In this document: in pieces, positions 16,282-24,198 of the stretch
Numbering within the stretch: position 1 is the stretch's first letter
Layout of the letters: the number at the start of each line of letters is the position of its first letter
Origin: Nocardia cyriacigeorgica
GTDB taxonomy: Bacteria > Actinomycetota > Actinomycetes > Mycobacteriales > Mycobacteriaceae
Assembly: GCF_010858045.1 (NCBI RefSeq)
Contig: NZ_JAAGVC010000018.1
Coordinates: forward strand, 44,843-104,853
Length of the DNA stretch: 60,011 nt
Direction: 5' to 3'
Position numbers and translations under genes: made by a program
The notes under the pieces: model-generated
What the model was told of the DNA's origin: nothing
Database searches by the model: none
Seen by the model: only the letters and a program-made list of their open reading frames with translations

Positions 16282-17340
16282 TCACAACTGGTGGACGAGT
16301 TCGACCAGCGCGGTGATCACACCCGGATCGGTATCGGGCAGCACCCCGTGGCCGAGGTTGAAGATATGACCGGCGGCCCCGAGGGTGATGGCCTCGTCGG
16401 CCTCGTGGGTGATGCGGCGCGCCTCGGCCTCCACCGCGTCCCACCCGGCGAACAGGATCGCCGGATCCAGGTTGCCCTGCAACGCTTTTCCAGGACCGAC
16501 CCGGCGCACGGCTTCGGTCAACGGCACCCGCCAGTCGACTCCGACGACGTCGGCGCCCGCCTCCCCCATCGCCCCCAGCAGCTCACCGGTGCCCACCCCG
16601 AAGTGGATGCGCGGCACACCGGCCGCGGCGACCTCGGCGAACACCCGCTCCGAATGAGGCAGCACGAACCGGCGGTAATCGGCCTGCGAGAGCGCACCGG
16701 CCCAGGAGTCGAACACCTGCACCGCGTCCACTCCGGCCGCGAGCTGGGCCTGCAAGAAGGCAATGGTGATGTCGGTGAGCACGCCGAGCAGCTCGTGCCA
16801 GGTCTGCGGATCGGCATGCATCATCGCCTTGGTGCGCTCGTGATGCTTGCTCGGACCGCCCTCGACCAGGTACGACGCCAGCGTGAACGGTGCGCCCGCG
16901 AACCCGATCAACGGCGTCTGCCCCAGTGCGTCGAGCAGCAGCCCGATCCCGTCGGTGACGGCGCCGACCTCCTCCGGTCGCAGCCGCGGCAACGCCCGCA
17001 CATCGGCGGTGCTGCGCACCGGCGCGGCCACCACCGGGCCGACACCCGGCACGATATCGAGGTCGATGCCCGCCGCCTTGAGCGGAACGACGATGTCGGA
17101 GAACAGGATTGCCGCATCCACCCCGTGGCGGCGGATCGGCTGCATGGTGATCTCGCAGACCAGTTCCGGATCGAAGCAGGACTCCAGCATGCCGATGCCC
17201 GCGCGCAGCTCCCGGTACTCAGGCAGCGAGCGGCCGGCTTGGCGCATGAACCACACCGGACGCCGGCTCGGCTCGCCGCCGGTGGCGGCGGCCAGGAAGG
17301 GGGCATCGGTCAACCGGCGGCGCGTCTGTGTGCTCACCAT
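16282..17340 (-). CDS. hemE: Uroporphyrinogen decarboxylase HemE
   Basis: A 352-residue HemE, which decarboxylates uroporphyrinogen III to coproporphyrinogen III. RPVWFMRQAGRSLPEYRELR holds the substrate arginines, AAILFSDIVVP the key aspartate, and GFAGAPFTLASYLVEGG and GHIFNLGHGVLPDTDP the other family signatures. The ATG at 17340 (MVSTQTRR) is preferred to one seven codons upstream. It is divergent from the DUF3000 gene with 81 bases between. Confidence 0.95.
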   Translation of the reverse strand: MVSTQTRRRLTDAPFLAAATGGEPSRRPVWFMRQAGRSLPEYRELRAGIGMLESCFDPELVCEITMQPIRRHGVDAAILFSDIVVPLKAAGIDLDIVPGVGPVVAAPVRSTADVRALPRLRPEEVGAVTDGIGLLLDALGQTPLIGFAGAPFTLASYLVEGGPSKHHERTKAMMHADPQTWHELLGVLTDITIAFLQAQLAAGVDAVQVFDSWAGALSQADYRRFVLPHSERVFAEVAAAGVPRIHFGVGTGELLGAMGEAGADVVGVDWRVPLTEAVRRVGPGKALQGNLDPAILFAGWDAVEAEARRITHEADEAITLGAAGHIFNLGHGVLPDTDPGVITALVELVHQL

Positions 17341-17421
17341 CGTTATCGTAGGCGGGTCCACCCGCCCCTCAGCGGCGCGCCTCCGACTGCGCCGGGGACG
17401 GTAGGTCTACCGTCACCTCTC

Positions 17422-18060
17422 GTGACACCGCTCGACTACCGCGACGGCGCCGCATCGACCGAGGGCTCCGACGGCGAACCAGCTTCCTTTCGTGCCGCGG
17501 TCGAGGCGATGGGCACCGCAACAGTGCATCCCCGGATCGAGCTGGCCCCTATCCGTCCGCCGCAACGGCTGGCCCCGTATTCCTATGCGCTCGGCGCCGA
17601 GGTCAAACACCCCGAGACCGGTGTGGTGCCGATCGACTCCGAGGGCGATGCGTTCGGCAGGCTGATCCTGCTGCACGACCCCGACGGTGACGAGGCCTGG
17701 CACGGCACGTTCCGGCTGGTCGCCTACATCCAGGCCGATATCGACGCCGCCCTGGCCACCGACCCGCTGCTGCCCGAGGTGGCGTGGAGCTGGCTGGTGG
17801 ACGCGCTGGAATCGCGGGGGGAGCCGTTCACCGCGCTCGGCGGCACCGTCACCTCCACCAGTTCGGTCCGTTACGGCGATATCGCGGGCCCGCCGCGCGC
17901 CCACCAGCTGGAGCTGCGCGCCTCCTGGACCGCGATGACCACCGAGATGCGTCCGCACGTGGAAGCCTTCGCCGAGGTACTGGCCTTCGCCGCCGGGCTG
18001 CCACCGGCCGGTATCACAGATTTGCGGCCACAGTCGTACACCAATAACGACCGCAGCTGA
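17422..18060 (+). CDS. DUF3000 family protein (Rv2680 homologue)
   Basis: A 212-residue conserved actinobacterial protein of unknown function. RLAPYSYALGAEV, GRLILLHDPDGDEAWHGTFRLVAYIQADIDAA and VAWSWLVDALE are the recognisable blocks. The GTG at 17422 is taken as start since the open frame upstream runs antisense through hemE. It is followed after 22 bases by the RNase D-like gene on the same strand, as in M. tuberculosis (Rv2680-Rv2681), so the two are probably one unit. Confidence 0.85.
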   Translation: MTPLDYRDGAASTEGSDGEPASFRAAVEAMGTATVHPRIELAPIRPPQRLAPYSYALGAEVKHPETGVVPIDSEGDAFGRLILLHDPDGDEAWHGTFRLVAYIQADIDAALATDPLLPEVAWSWLVDALESRGEPFTALGGTVTSTSSVRYGDIAGPPRAHQLELRASWTAMTTEMRPHVEAFAEVLAFAAGLPPAGITDLRPQSYTNNDRS

Positions 18061-18082
18061 GCGCCACGTAGAGTTCACCTCT

Positions 18083-19426
18083 ATGCCGGAAGCAGACGGG
18101 GCCGGCCGCGACGTGGACAGCGGCGAGACGGACAGTACGACCACGCAGGTCTCGGTGGACGCCGAGACCGAGACCGCGGTGCCGTTGCTCGTCCCCGCCG
18201 ACGGTGTGCCGCCGGTGCTCAGCACTCCAGCCGAGATCGCCGAGGCCGCCACCCGGATCGCCGCGGGTACCGGTCCGCTGGCCGTGGACGCCGAACGCGC
18301 CTCCGGTTTCCGCTACTCGGCTCGCGCCTACCTGATCCAGCTGCGGCGCGCGGGAGCGGGCAGCTTCCTGATCGACCCGATCCCGGTGGCTGATGCGCTG
18401 GCACCGCTGGCCGAGGCGATCAACGATCTCGAGTGGGTGCTGCATTCGGCCGACCAAGACCTGCCCGGTCTCGCCGAGCTGGGGTTGCGTCCGGCGGCGT
18501 TGTTCGACACCGAACTCGGCGGGCGGCTGGCCGGGTTCGACCGGGTCGGACTGGCGGCCATGGTCGAGCGGCTGCTCGGGCGTGCGCTGCGCAAGGGGCA
18601 CGGCGCCGCGGACTGGTCGACCCGGCCGCTGCCGGAGGCCTGGCTGAACTACGCGGCCCTCGATGTGGAACTACTGCTCGAGCTACGCGAAGCGGTGGCG
18701 ATCGCGCTGCATCAGCAGGGCAAAACCGAGTGGGCGGCACAGGAATTCGAGCACGTCCGGCTCACCGAGCCGCCCGCGCCGAAGGCCGACCGCTGGCGGC
18801 GCACCTCCGGCATCCACACCCTGCGGCGAGCACGTCAGCTGGCGACGGTGCGCGAACTGTGGACCACCCGCGACGAACTGGCCCGCCAGCGCGATATCGC
18901 GCCCTCGCGCATCCTGCCCGATTCGGCCATCATCGCCGCCGCCAACGCCGAGCCCCGTACCATCGCCCAACTGCGCGAATTGCCGGTTTTCGGCGGGCCG
19001 CGCCAGCGCCGGTATTCGCGGGAATGGCTCAGCGCCGTCGAGCGCGCCAGGACGCTGCCCGATACCGAGCTACCGCCGCTGTCCCAGCCCTACGACGGGC
19101 CGCCGCCGGTCAACCGCTGGGAGCGCCGTGACCCGGTGGCCGCCGCCCGCCTGACCCGAGCCCGTGCCGCCATGGGCGAGCTGTCGACCGAAGTCCTGGT
19201 CCCGGTGGAAAACCTGCTCACCCCCGACGTGGTGCGGCGCCTGTGCTGGGACGGGCTCCCCAGCTACGACTTCGGCCCCGATTCGGCCACCGAGCTCGGC
19301 AAACAGATCGACGAGTTCCTCCGCTCCGCCGGCGCCCGGCCCTGGCAGCGCGAACTGGCCGTGCCGCGCCTGACCGTCGCGCTGATCGTCGCCGAGCCGC
19401 CGCAGGAACCGGCAGACGGCGACTGA
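18083..19426 (+). CDS. RNase D-like 3'-5' exonuclease with HRDC domain (Rv2681 homologue)
   Basis: A 447-residue DEDD-family exonuclease. The acidic residues fall in LAVDAERASGFRYS (DxE), HSADQDLPGL and LNYAALDVELLLEL (Y-x3-D). An HRDC region occurs at about residues 235-320 (TVRELWTTRDELARQRDIAPSRILPDSAI, then AQLRELPVF), suited to nucleic acid binding. RNase D trims 3' ends of structured RNAs. The first 40 residues are acidic and low in complexity. It lies directly after the DUF3000 gene. Confidence 0.88.
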   Translation: MPEADGAGRDVDSGETDSTTTQVSVDAETETAVPLLVPADGVPPVLSTPAEIAEAATRIAAGTGPLAVDAERASGFRYSARAYLIQLRRAGAGSFLIDPIPVADALAPLAEAINDLEWVLHSADQDLPGLAELGLRPAALFDTELGGRLAGFDRVGLAAMVERLLGRALRKGHGAADWSTRPLPEAWLNYAALDVELLLELREAVAIALHQQGKTEWAAQEFEHVRLTEPPAPKADRWRRTSGIHTLRRARQLATVRELWTTRDELARQRDIAPSRILPDSAIIAAANAEPRTIAQLRELPVFGGPRQRRYSREWLSAVERARTLPDTELPPLSQPYDGPPPVNRWERRDPVAAARLTRARAAMGELSTEVLVPVENLLTPDVVRRLCWDGLPSYDFGPDSATELGKQIDEFLRSAGARPWQRELAVPRLTVALIVAEPPQEPADGD

Positions 19427-19645
19427 GTGGATTACGTTGGCGGCGTGGGGATTACCGAATTCGCACCGGGTGACGTCGGCTACTTTCCGCACGGGCCGTT
19501 CAGCGGGATCTGCGGCGTGGTCGACGCCCGTGGCGCCCGGATGCGTATCGAATTCAGCGAAGGGACCGTCCACCGTGAAGGTGGTGTACTGCGCGAGCGG
19601 CGCCACCATATGACCGTCGCGTTCGACGAAGTCGAGCTGGTCTAG
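19427..19645 (+). CDS. Small hypothetical protein
   Basis: A possible 66-72 residue protein rich in predicted beta strands: ITEFAPGDVGYFPHGPFSGICGVVDARGARMRIEFSEGTVHREGG and a MTVAFDEVELV end, like a small SH3 or KOW-type barrel. The GTG at 19427 directly follows the stop of the RNase D-like gene; GTG at 19445 is an alternative. No ribosome site is seen. I do not recognise a family. The balanced composition makes it more likely real than most small frames here. Confidence 0.5.
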   Translation: MDYVGGVGITEFAPGDVGYFPHGPFSGICGVVDARGARMRIEFSEGTVHREGGVLRERRHHMTVAFDEVELV

Positions 19646-19857
19646 TCGCCTCCCGCACCCTGATTGCGGCAGTCGGTCCTGGCATTTCGCCGCCACACCG
19701 CCCGGATCACCCCCGGCTGTAGTCGCGGCGATCGCGGATCGGAAACTCGGGCAGCGGGTGAAATCCTCGCGGTCACAGCACACGATCGGCTCATGGTCGC
19801 CGTGCCGGTGTTCATCGCGAGCGCGACCCGCGACTGAGGTGGGCGGGTAACTCCGGC

Positions 19858-21753
19858 TCAGCCCGCGTCGACCCAGCTCGCGATGCGGCGAGCGATGTCG
19901 GGAGCGGTGAGACCCAGCTCCTGCCGGACCTGGGCGACGGTGCCGTGATCGAGGAACTGTTGCGGCACACCGATATCGCGGGTGGGGACGTCGAGACCCG
20001 CGGTGCGCAGGCGCGCGGACACGCTGGAGCCGATGCCGCCGTGCAGGCCGCTGTCCTCGACGGTGACCACCATGCGGTAGTTCTCGGCCAGCTTGACAAT
20101 GGTGTCGGAGACCGGAAGCACCCAGCGCGGGTCGATGACGGTGACCGAAATGCCTTCCGGCGCCAGCAGTTCGGCAACCTCGACGGCCATCGACGCGAAC
20201 GAGCCGACCGCGACCAGCAGGACGTCACCGTGCTGGGTACGGGCGGTGCCGTCGCCCTCGGGCAGGCGCAGCACATCGACGCCGTCGAGCCGCTCCACCG
20301 CCGTGATCTCTTCGACCACACTGCCTTTCGGGAAACGCAGCGCGGTGGGCCCGTCGGTGACGGCCAGCGCCTCACCCAGTTCCTCGCGCAGGGTGACCGC
20401 GTCGCGCGGCGCGGCGACCCGCATACCGGGCACGATGCCGAGCACCGACAGGTCCCACATCCCGTTGTGGCTCGCGCCGTCGGAGCCGGTGATGCCCGCG
20501 CGGTCGAGCACCAGGGTGACCGGCTGCTTCAGCAGCGCGACATCCATCAGCAGCTGGTCGAAGGCCCGATTGAGGAAAGTCGAGTAGATGGCGACCACCG
20601 GATGCATGCCGCCGAGCGCCAGACCGGCCGCCGAGGCCACCGCATGCTGTTCGGCGATCCCGACATCGAACATCCGCTCCGGGAATCGCTCACCGAAGGC
20701 GGCCAGGCCGGTGGGGCCGGGCATGGCGGCGGTGATGGCGACGATGTCGTCGCGGCGCTGCGCGTGTTCGATCAGCTCGGCGGAGAACACCGAGGTCCAG
20801 TCCTTGGCCTTGCTGCTGCCCACCGGCTCACCGGTCAGCGGGTCGATCGGCCCGCAGGCGTGCATCTGGTCGGCCTCGTGGTTCTCGGCCGGTTCGAAGC
20901 CGCGGCCCTTCTGGGTGACGGCGTGCACGACCACCGGACCGCCGAAGTCCTTGGCGTGGCGCAGCGCGCCCTCGAGTGCGGCGATATCGTGCCCGTCGAC
21001 CGGGCCGACGTACTTGAGTCCGAGATCGCTGAACAGCTCCTGCGGGCTGACCGCGTCTTTGATGCCCGCTTTCACCGCGTGCATCATCGAGTACGCCGAG
21101 TCGCCCACCCGGGGGATGCTCTTGAGCAGCCGCCGGCCGGCGTCGAGGGCGTGTTCATACGCCGGCTGGGTGCGCAGCGCGGTGAGCCGCTGGGCCAGAC
21201 CGCCGATGGTGGGAGCATAGGAGCGGCCGTTGTCGTTGACGACGATGACCACCGGGCGATCGGGTGCGGCGGCGATATTGTTCAGCGCTTCCCAGCACAT
21301 GCCGCCGGTGAGGGCGCCGTCACCGACCACCGCCACCACATGCCGGTCCTGGCCGGTCAGCGCGAACGCCTTGGCCAGACCGTCGGCGTAGGACAGCGCG
21401 GCGGAGGCATGCGAGGACTCCACCCAATCGTGCGCGCTCTCCGCGCGGCTCGGGTAGCCGGACAGGCCGCCCTGGGTGCGCAGGGTGTCGAACTGGTCTT
21501 TGCGGCCGGTGAGGATCTTGTGCACGTAGGCCTGATGGCCGGTGTCGAAGATCAGCGGGTCGGCGGGCGAGTCGAAGACCCGGTGCAGGGCGATGGTCAA
21601 TTCGACCACGCCGAGGTTGGGGCCGAGGTGACCGCCGGTGACCGCGACCTTGCGGACCAGGAACTCACGGATATCCGCCGCCAGCTCGCGCAGCTGCGGC
21701 ACCGTCAGCTGCCGCAGGTCTTCGGGCGTGTCGACCCGGGAAAGCATTCCCAC
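19858..21753 (-). CDS. dxs: 1-deoxy-D-xylulose-5-phosphate synthase
   Basis: A 631-residue DXS, the first enzyme of the MEP isoprenoid route, which condenses pyruvate and glyceraldehyde 3-phosphate using thiamine diphosphate. GGHLGPNLGVVELTIALHRVF, FDTGHQAYVHKILTGR and VVGDGALTGGMCWEALNN (TPP/Mg site) lie in the first third; VGIAEQHAVASAAGLALGG and LDRAGITGSDGASHNGMWDL in the transketolase domain. Starts at 21753 and 21747 are both possible. It supplies precursors for polyprenyl-phosphate sugar carriers such as the AftC donor. The upstream SIMPL gene is divergent, with 182 bases between. Confidence 0.96.
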   Translation of the reverse strand: MGMLSRVDTPEDLRQLTVPQLRELAADIREFLVRKVAVTGGHLGPNLGVVELTIALHRVFDSPADPLIFDTGHQAYVHKILTGRKDQFDTLRTQGGLSGYPSRAESAHDWVESSHASAALSYADGLAKAFALTGQDRHVVAVVGDGALTGGMCWEALNNIAAAPDRPVVIVVNDNGRSYAPTIGGLAQRLTALRTQPAYEHALDAGRRLLKSIPRVGDSAYSMMHAVKAGIKDAVSPQELFSDLGLKYVGPVDGHDIAALEGALRHAKDFGGPVVVHAVTQKGRGFEPAENHEADQMHACGPIDPLTGEPVGSSKAKDWTSVFSAELIEHAQRRDDIVAITAAMPGPTGLAAFGERFPERMFDVGIAEQHAVASAAGLALGGMHPVVAIYSTFLNRAFDQLLMDVALLKQPVTLVLDRAGITGSDGASHNGMWDLSVLGIVPGMRVAAPRDAVTLREELGEALAVTDGPTALRFPKGSVVEEITAVERLDGVDVLRLPEGDGTARTQHGDVLLVAVGSFASMAVEVAELLAPEGISVTVIDPRWVLPVSDTIVKLAENYRMVVTVEDSGLHGGIGSSVSARLRTAGLDVPTRDIGVPQQFLDHGTVAQVRQELGLTAPDIARRIASWVDAG

Positions 21754-21935
21754 CTGAACTCGCTCCCTCCGGATAGCGCATCTGATCCGATCAGTCTACG
21801 GAGCCACTCTGTGTGCCTCACACGACGACGGATCCCCACCAGCGGACTTGGCCGGCGAATGTGAGACTCGACATACGATGCCCAGCTTAGAGTGGGCTCG
21901 TAGGCGTGCGCGAACAACCGAGGACAGGAGAACTC

Positions 21936-22604
21936 GTGGGCAAGAAGAAGTCGTCGGGCGCGGTCACCACGTTCGGGCACGGAACCGTCCACGCGACCCC
22001 CGACCTCATGCGCGTGACCCTGTCGGTGGAAAGCCGCGCGAGCAAGGTGGCCCTGGCCTATGGGCGCGCCGGGGAGCGGGTCGCCGCGGTCACCGCCTCG
22101 CTGCGCTCCTACGGCGTGCCGAGCACCGATATCGCCACCAGCGGGCTGTCGGTGCGGACCGAGACCGTCTGGGTGGAGGGCGGCGGCAACAAGATCACCG
22201 GTTATCTGGCGACCACGTCGCTGACGATCACGCTGCGTGAGATCGGCGAGGACGCCGACCCCGGCCCCGCCACCATCATCGCGCACTGTGTCGACGCCGG
22301 CGGCGACGATGTCCGTCTCGGTGGACTCGAACTCACCGTCGCCGACCCGGACGCCCTGCTCGGCACCGCCCGCGACGCGGCCTGGGACGACGCCAAAGCC
22401 AAGGCCGAGCAGTACGCCGAGCGCGCCGGACGCACCCTCGGTGCTGTCGTCGAGATCACCGAGGACACCTCGGCGCCGGTCCCGGTCCCCCGCCCCCGTG
22501 CGCGTGGAGCGAGCGAAATCGCCTATGCCGCAGCAGCGGTGCCGGTGGAGCTCGGCGAATCCGAACTCGCCGCCGACGTGCGGGTCACCTGGGAACTCGA
22601 CTGA
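21936..22604 (+). CDS. SIMPL (DUF541) domain protein
   Basis: A 222-residue SIMPL-domain protein: VTTFGHGTVHATPDLMRVTLSVE at the start, DIATSGLSVRTETVW in the middle, and AWDDAKAKAEQYAERAGRTLGAVVEI in the conserved second half. Relatives include BP26/OMP28-type proteins and E. coli YggE; their biochemical role is poorly known. No signal peptide is visible in the chosen reading, which begins with Gly-Lys-Lys-Lys. The GTG at 21936 is well supported by AGGACAGGAG just upstream. Confidence 0.86.
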   Translation: MGKKKSSGAVTTFGHGTVHATPDLMRVTLSVESRASKVALAYGRAGERVAAVTASLRSYGVPSTDIATSGLSVRTETVWVEGGGNKITGYLATTSLTITLREIGEDADPGPATIIAHCVDAGGDDVRLGGLELTVADPDALLGTARDAAWDDAKAKAEQYAERAGRTLGAVVEITEDTSAPVPVPRPRARGASEIAYAAAAVPVELGESELAADVRVTWELD

Positions 22605-22775
22605 ACCGCCGACACTCCGGCGTACTCGGTCCCGAGCGCGGGAGCAGGTCCGCTTCCAGTGGCGCCGCGGTAGTCGACCGGACGCACGGAGCCCCATCGG
22701 GCGATCGCCACGTGGCCGTGGCACGACGGACGACCTTCGTGACCCGCGCCGCGCCCAACGCTCCAGCGGTCCGGC

Positions 22776-24170
22776 TCAACGCTCCAGAAGCGCAAGGCAT
22801 TCGACGTGGTGGGTCGCCGGGAAGGCGTCGAAAGCGCGCAGGCCGGTGAGTTCATAGCCGGCCGCGCGGTAGAGACCGACGTCGCGGGCGAAGGAGGCGG
22901 GATCGCAGCCGATGTGGATGATGCGCTCGGGTGCGACGGATGTGACCGCGCCGACGACGGCCTTGCCCGCGCCCGCGCGCGGCGGGTCGAGCACGACGAC
23001 CCGAGGCGCGCCGCCGGTGTGCTGGGCCACCCAGCGCTCGACCCGGCCGCTACCCAGCTGCAGCCAGGGCAGATCGGCCAGTGCGAGCGTGCCGTCGGCC
23101 ACCGCGGTGCGCCCCGATTCCACCGCGTGCACCGCACCGGACGGACCGACCTGTTCGGCCAGCCGGGCCGCGAAGACACCGACACCGCTGTAGAGATCCC
23201 ACGCCGTATCCCCCGGTGCCAGGGCGGACCACCCCGCCACCACATCCGAATAACGTTGCGCGGCAGCACGGTGGGCCTGCCAGAAGCCGGTCGCCGATAG
23301 CTCCCAGCGCCGGCCCGCCACGTATTCGACGGCCCGGCCGCTGCCCTCGATCAGCCATTCGTCCCTGGCCGCGTGCGCGGCGGCGCGATGCGCGGCCGCG
23401 CGTTGACGTTCGGCGTTGCCGGGGCGGGATTCGCCGCGGCGGCCGCGCGGTCCCCCGCGCTTGCCGTGATGCGGACGGTCGCCGGCACGGCTACGGCGCG
23501 GGCCTTCGCGTCCAGGGTCGGCGGTATCGCCGCGGCGGTCCCGGTCGCGGCCCAGGTCGGTTTCGACCGGCGGAGCCAGTTCCACGAGGTGACGGGTGCC
23601 GTCACCGTCGACCGCCACCACCAGATCGGCGCCAGGGGTCCAGAGCCGGTCGGCGATCCCGTCCAGCGCGCCCGCTACCGGCTGCGGGCACCGCAGATCG
23701 GCGATGACCTCGGTGCTCCGATACCGGTGGGCCCCCGCGCGGCCTGCCGCGTCGACAGGTAGCCGCACGCGGGTCCGCCAGCCGCCCGTCTCGGTGCCGG
23801 CGTCCAGTGGCTCGACCACGATCTCCCGGTCCAGCCCGGCGATCCGGCGGAGCTGTTCGGCCACCACCGCGGCCTTGAGTTCGCGCTGCGCGGCGGGCGT
23901 GGCGTGCGAGAAGTCGCAGCAGCCCGCGCCACCCGGCCCCGACACCGGGCAGGTGGCGGGCACCCGGTCCGGCGAAGCCTCCAGGATCTCGATCGCATCG
24001 GCACGGCAGAACGATCCGCCGGCGTCCTCGGTGACGCGGGCGCGCACCAGCTCACCCGGCAGGCCGTGCCGGACGAACACCACCCGGCCCTCGTGGCGTC
24101 CGACGCAGAACCCACCGTGGCCGGGCGGGCCCAGCCGGATCTCGACGGTGTGCCCGGACCAGTCGCTCAT
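22776..24170 (-). CDS. Class I RNA methyltransferase of the TrmA/RlmD type (Rv2689c homologue)
   Basis: A 464-residue protein with an N-terminal TRAM domain (VEIRLGPPGHGGFCVGRHEGRVVFVRHGLPGE), a cysteine cluster (CPVSGPGGAGCCDF) suited to an Fe-S site, and a C-terminal SAM methyltransferase domain (TAWDLYSGVGVFAARLAEQV, VVLDPPRAGAGK). The catalytic cysteine is in HIGCDPASFARDV. It probably makes m5U in tRNA or rRNA. Between about residues 205 and 275 there is an inserted highly charged stretch rich in Arg, Gly, His and Asp (with GKRGGPRGRRGE), which I do not expect in the standard fold. It lies 28 bases after the KimA-like gene, probably in one operon. Confidence 0.87.
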   Translation of the reverse strand: MSDWSGHTVEIRLGPPGHGGFCVGRHEGRVVFVRHGLPGELVRARVTEDAGGSFCRADAIEILEASPDRVPATCPVSGPGGAGCCDFSHATPAAQRELKAAVVAEQLRRIAGLDREIVVEPLDAGTETGGWRTRVRLPVDAAGRAGAHRYRSTEVIADLRCPQPVAGALDGIADRLWTPGADLVVAVDGDGTRHLVELAPPVETDLGRDRDRRGDTADPGREGPRRSRAGDRPHHGKRGGPRGRRGESRPGNAERQRAAAHRAAAHAARDEWLIEGSGRAVEYVAGRRWELSATGFWQAHRAAAQRYSDVVAGWSALAPGDTAWDLYSGVGVFAARLAEQVGPSGAVHAVESGRTAVADGTLALADLPWLQLGSGRVERWVAQHTGGAPRVVVLDPPRAGAGKAVVGAVTSVAPERIIHIGCDPASFARDVGLYRAAGYELTGLRAFDAFPATHHVECLALLER

Positions 24171-24198
24171 CGCCGCGGCCCGCACTCGCCTCGCGCGG

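Noticed and set aside
16168..17421. Upstream extension of the DUF3000 frame
   Set aside because: It lies antisense to hemE and reads as His/Arg/Gln-rich shadow sequence; the real protein starts at GTG 17422.
19945..21864. A 639-codon open frame opposite dxs
   Set aside because: It is entirely antisense to a well-supported gene and has no domain-like sequence.
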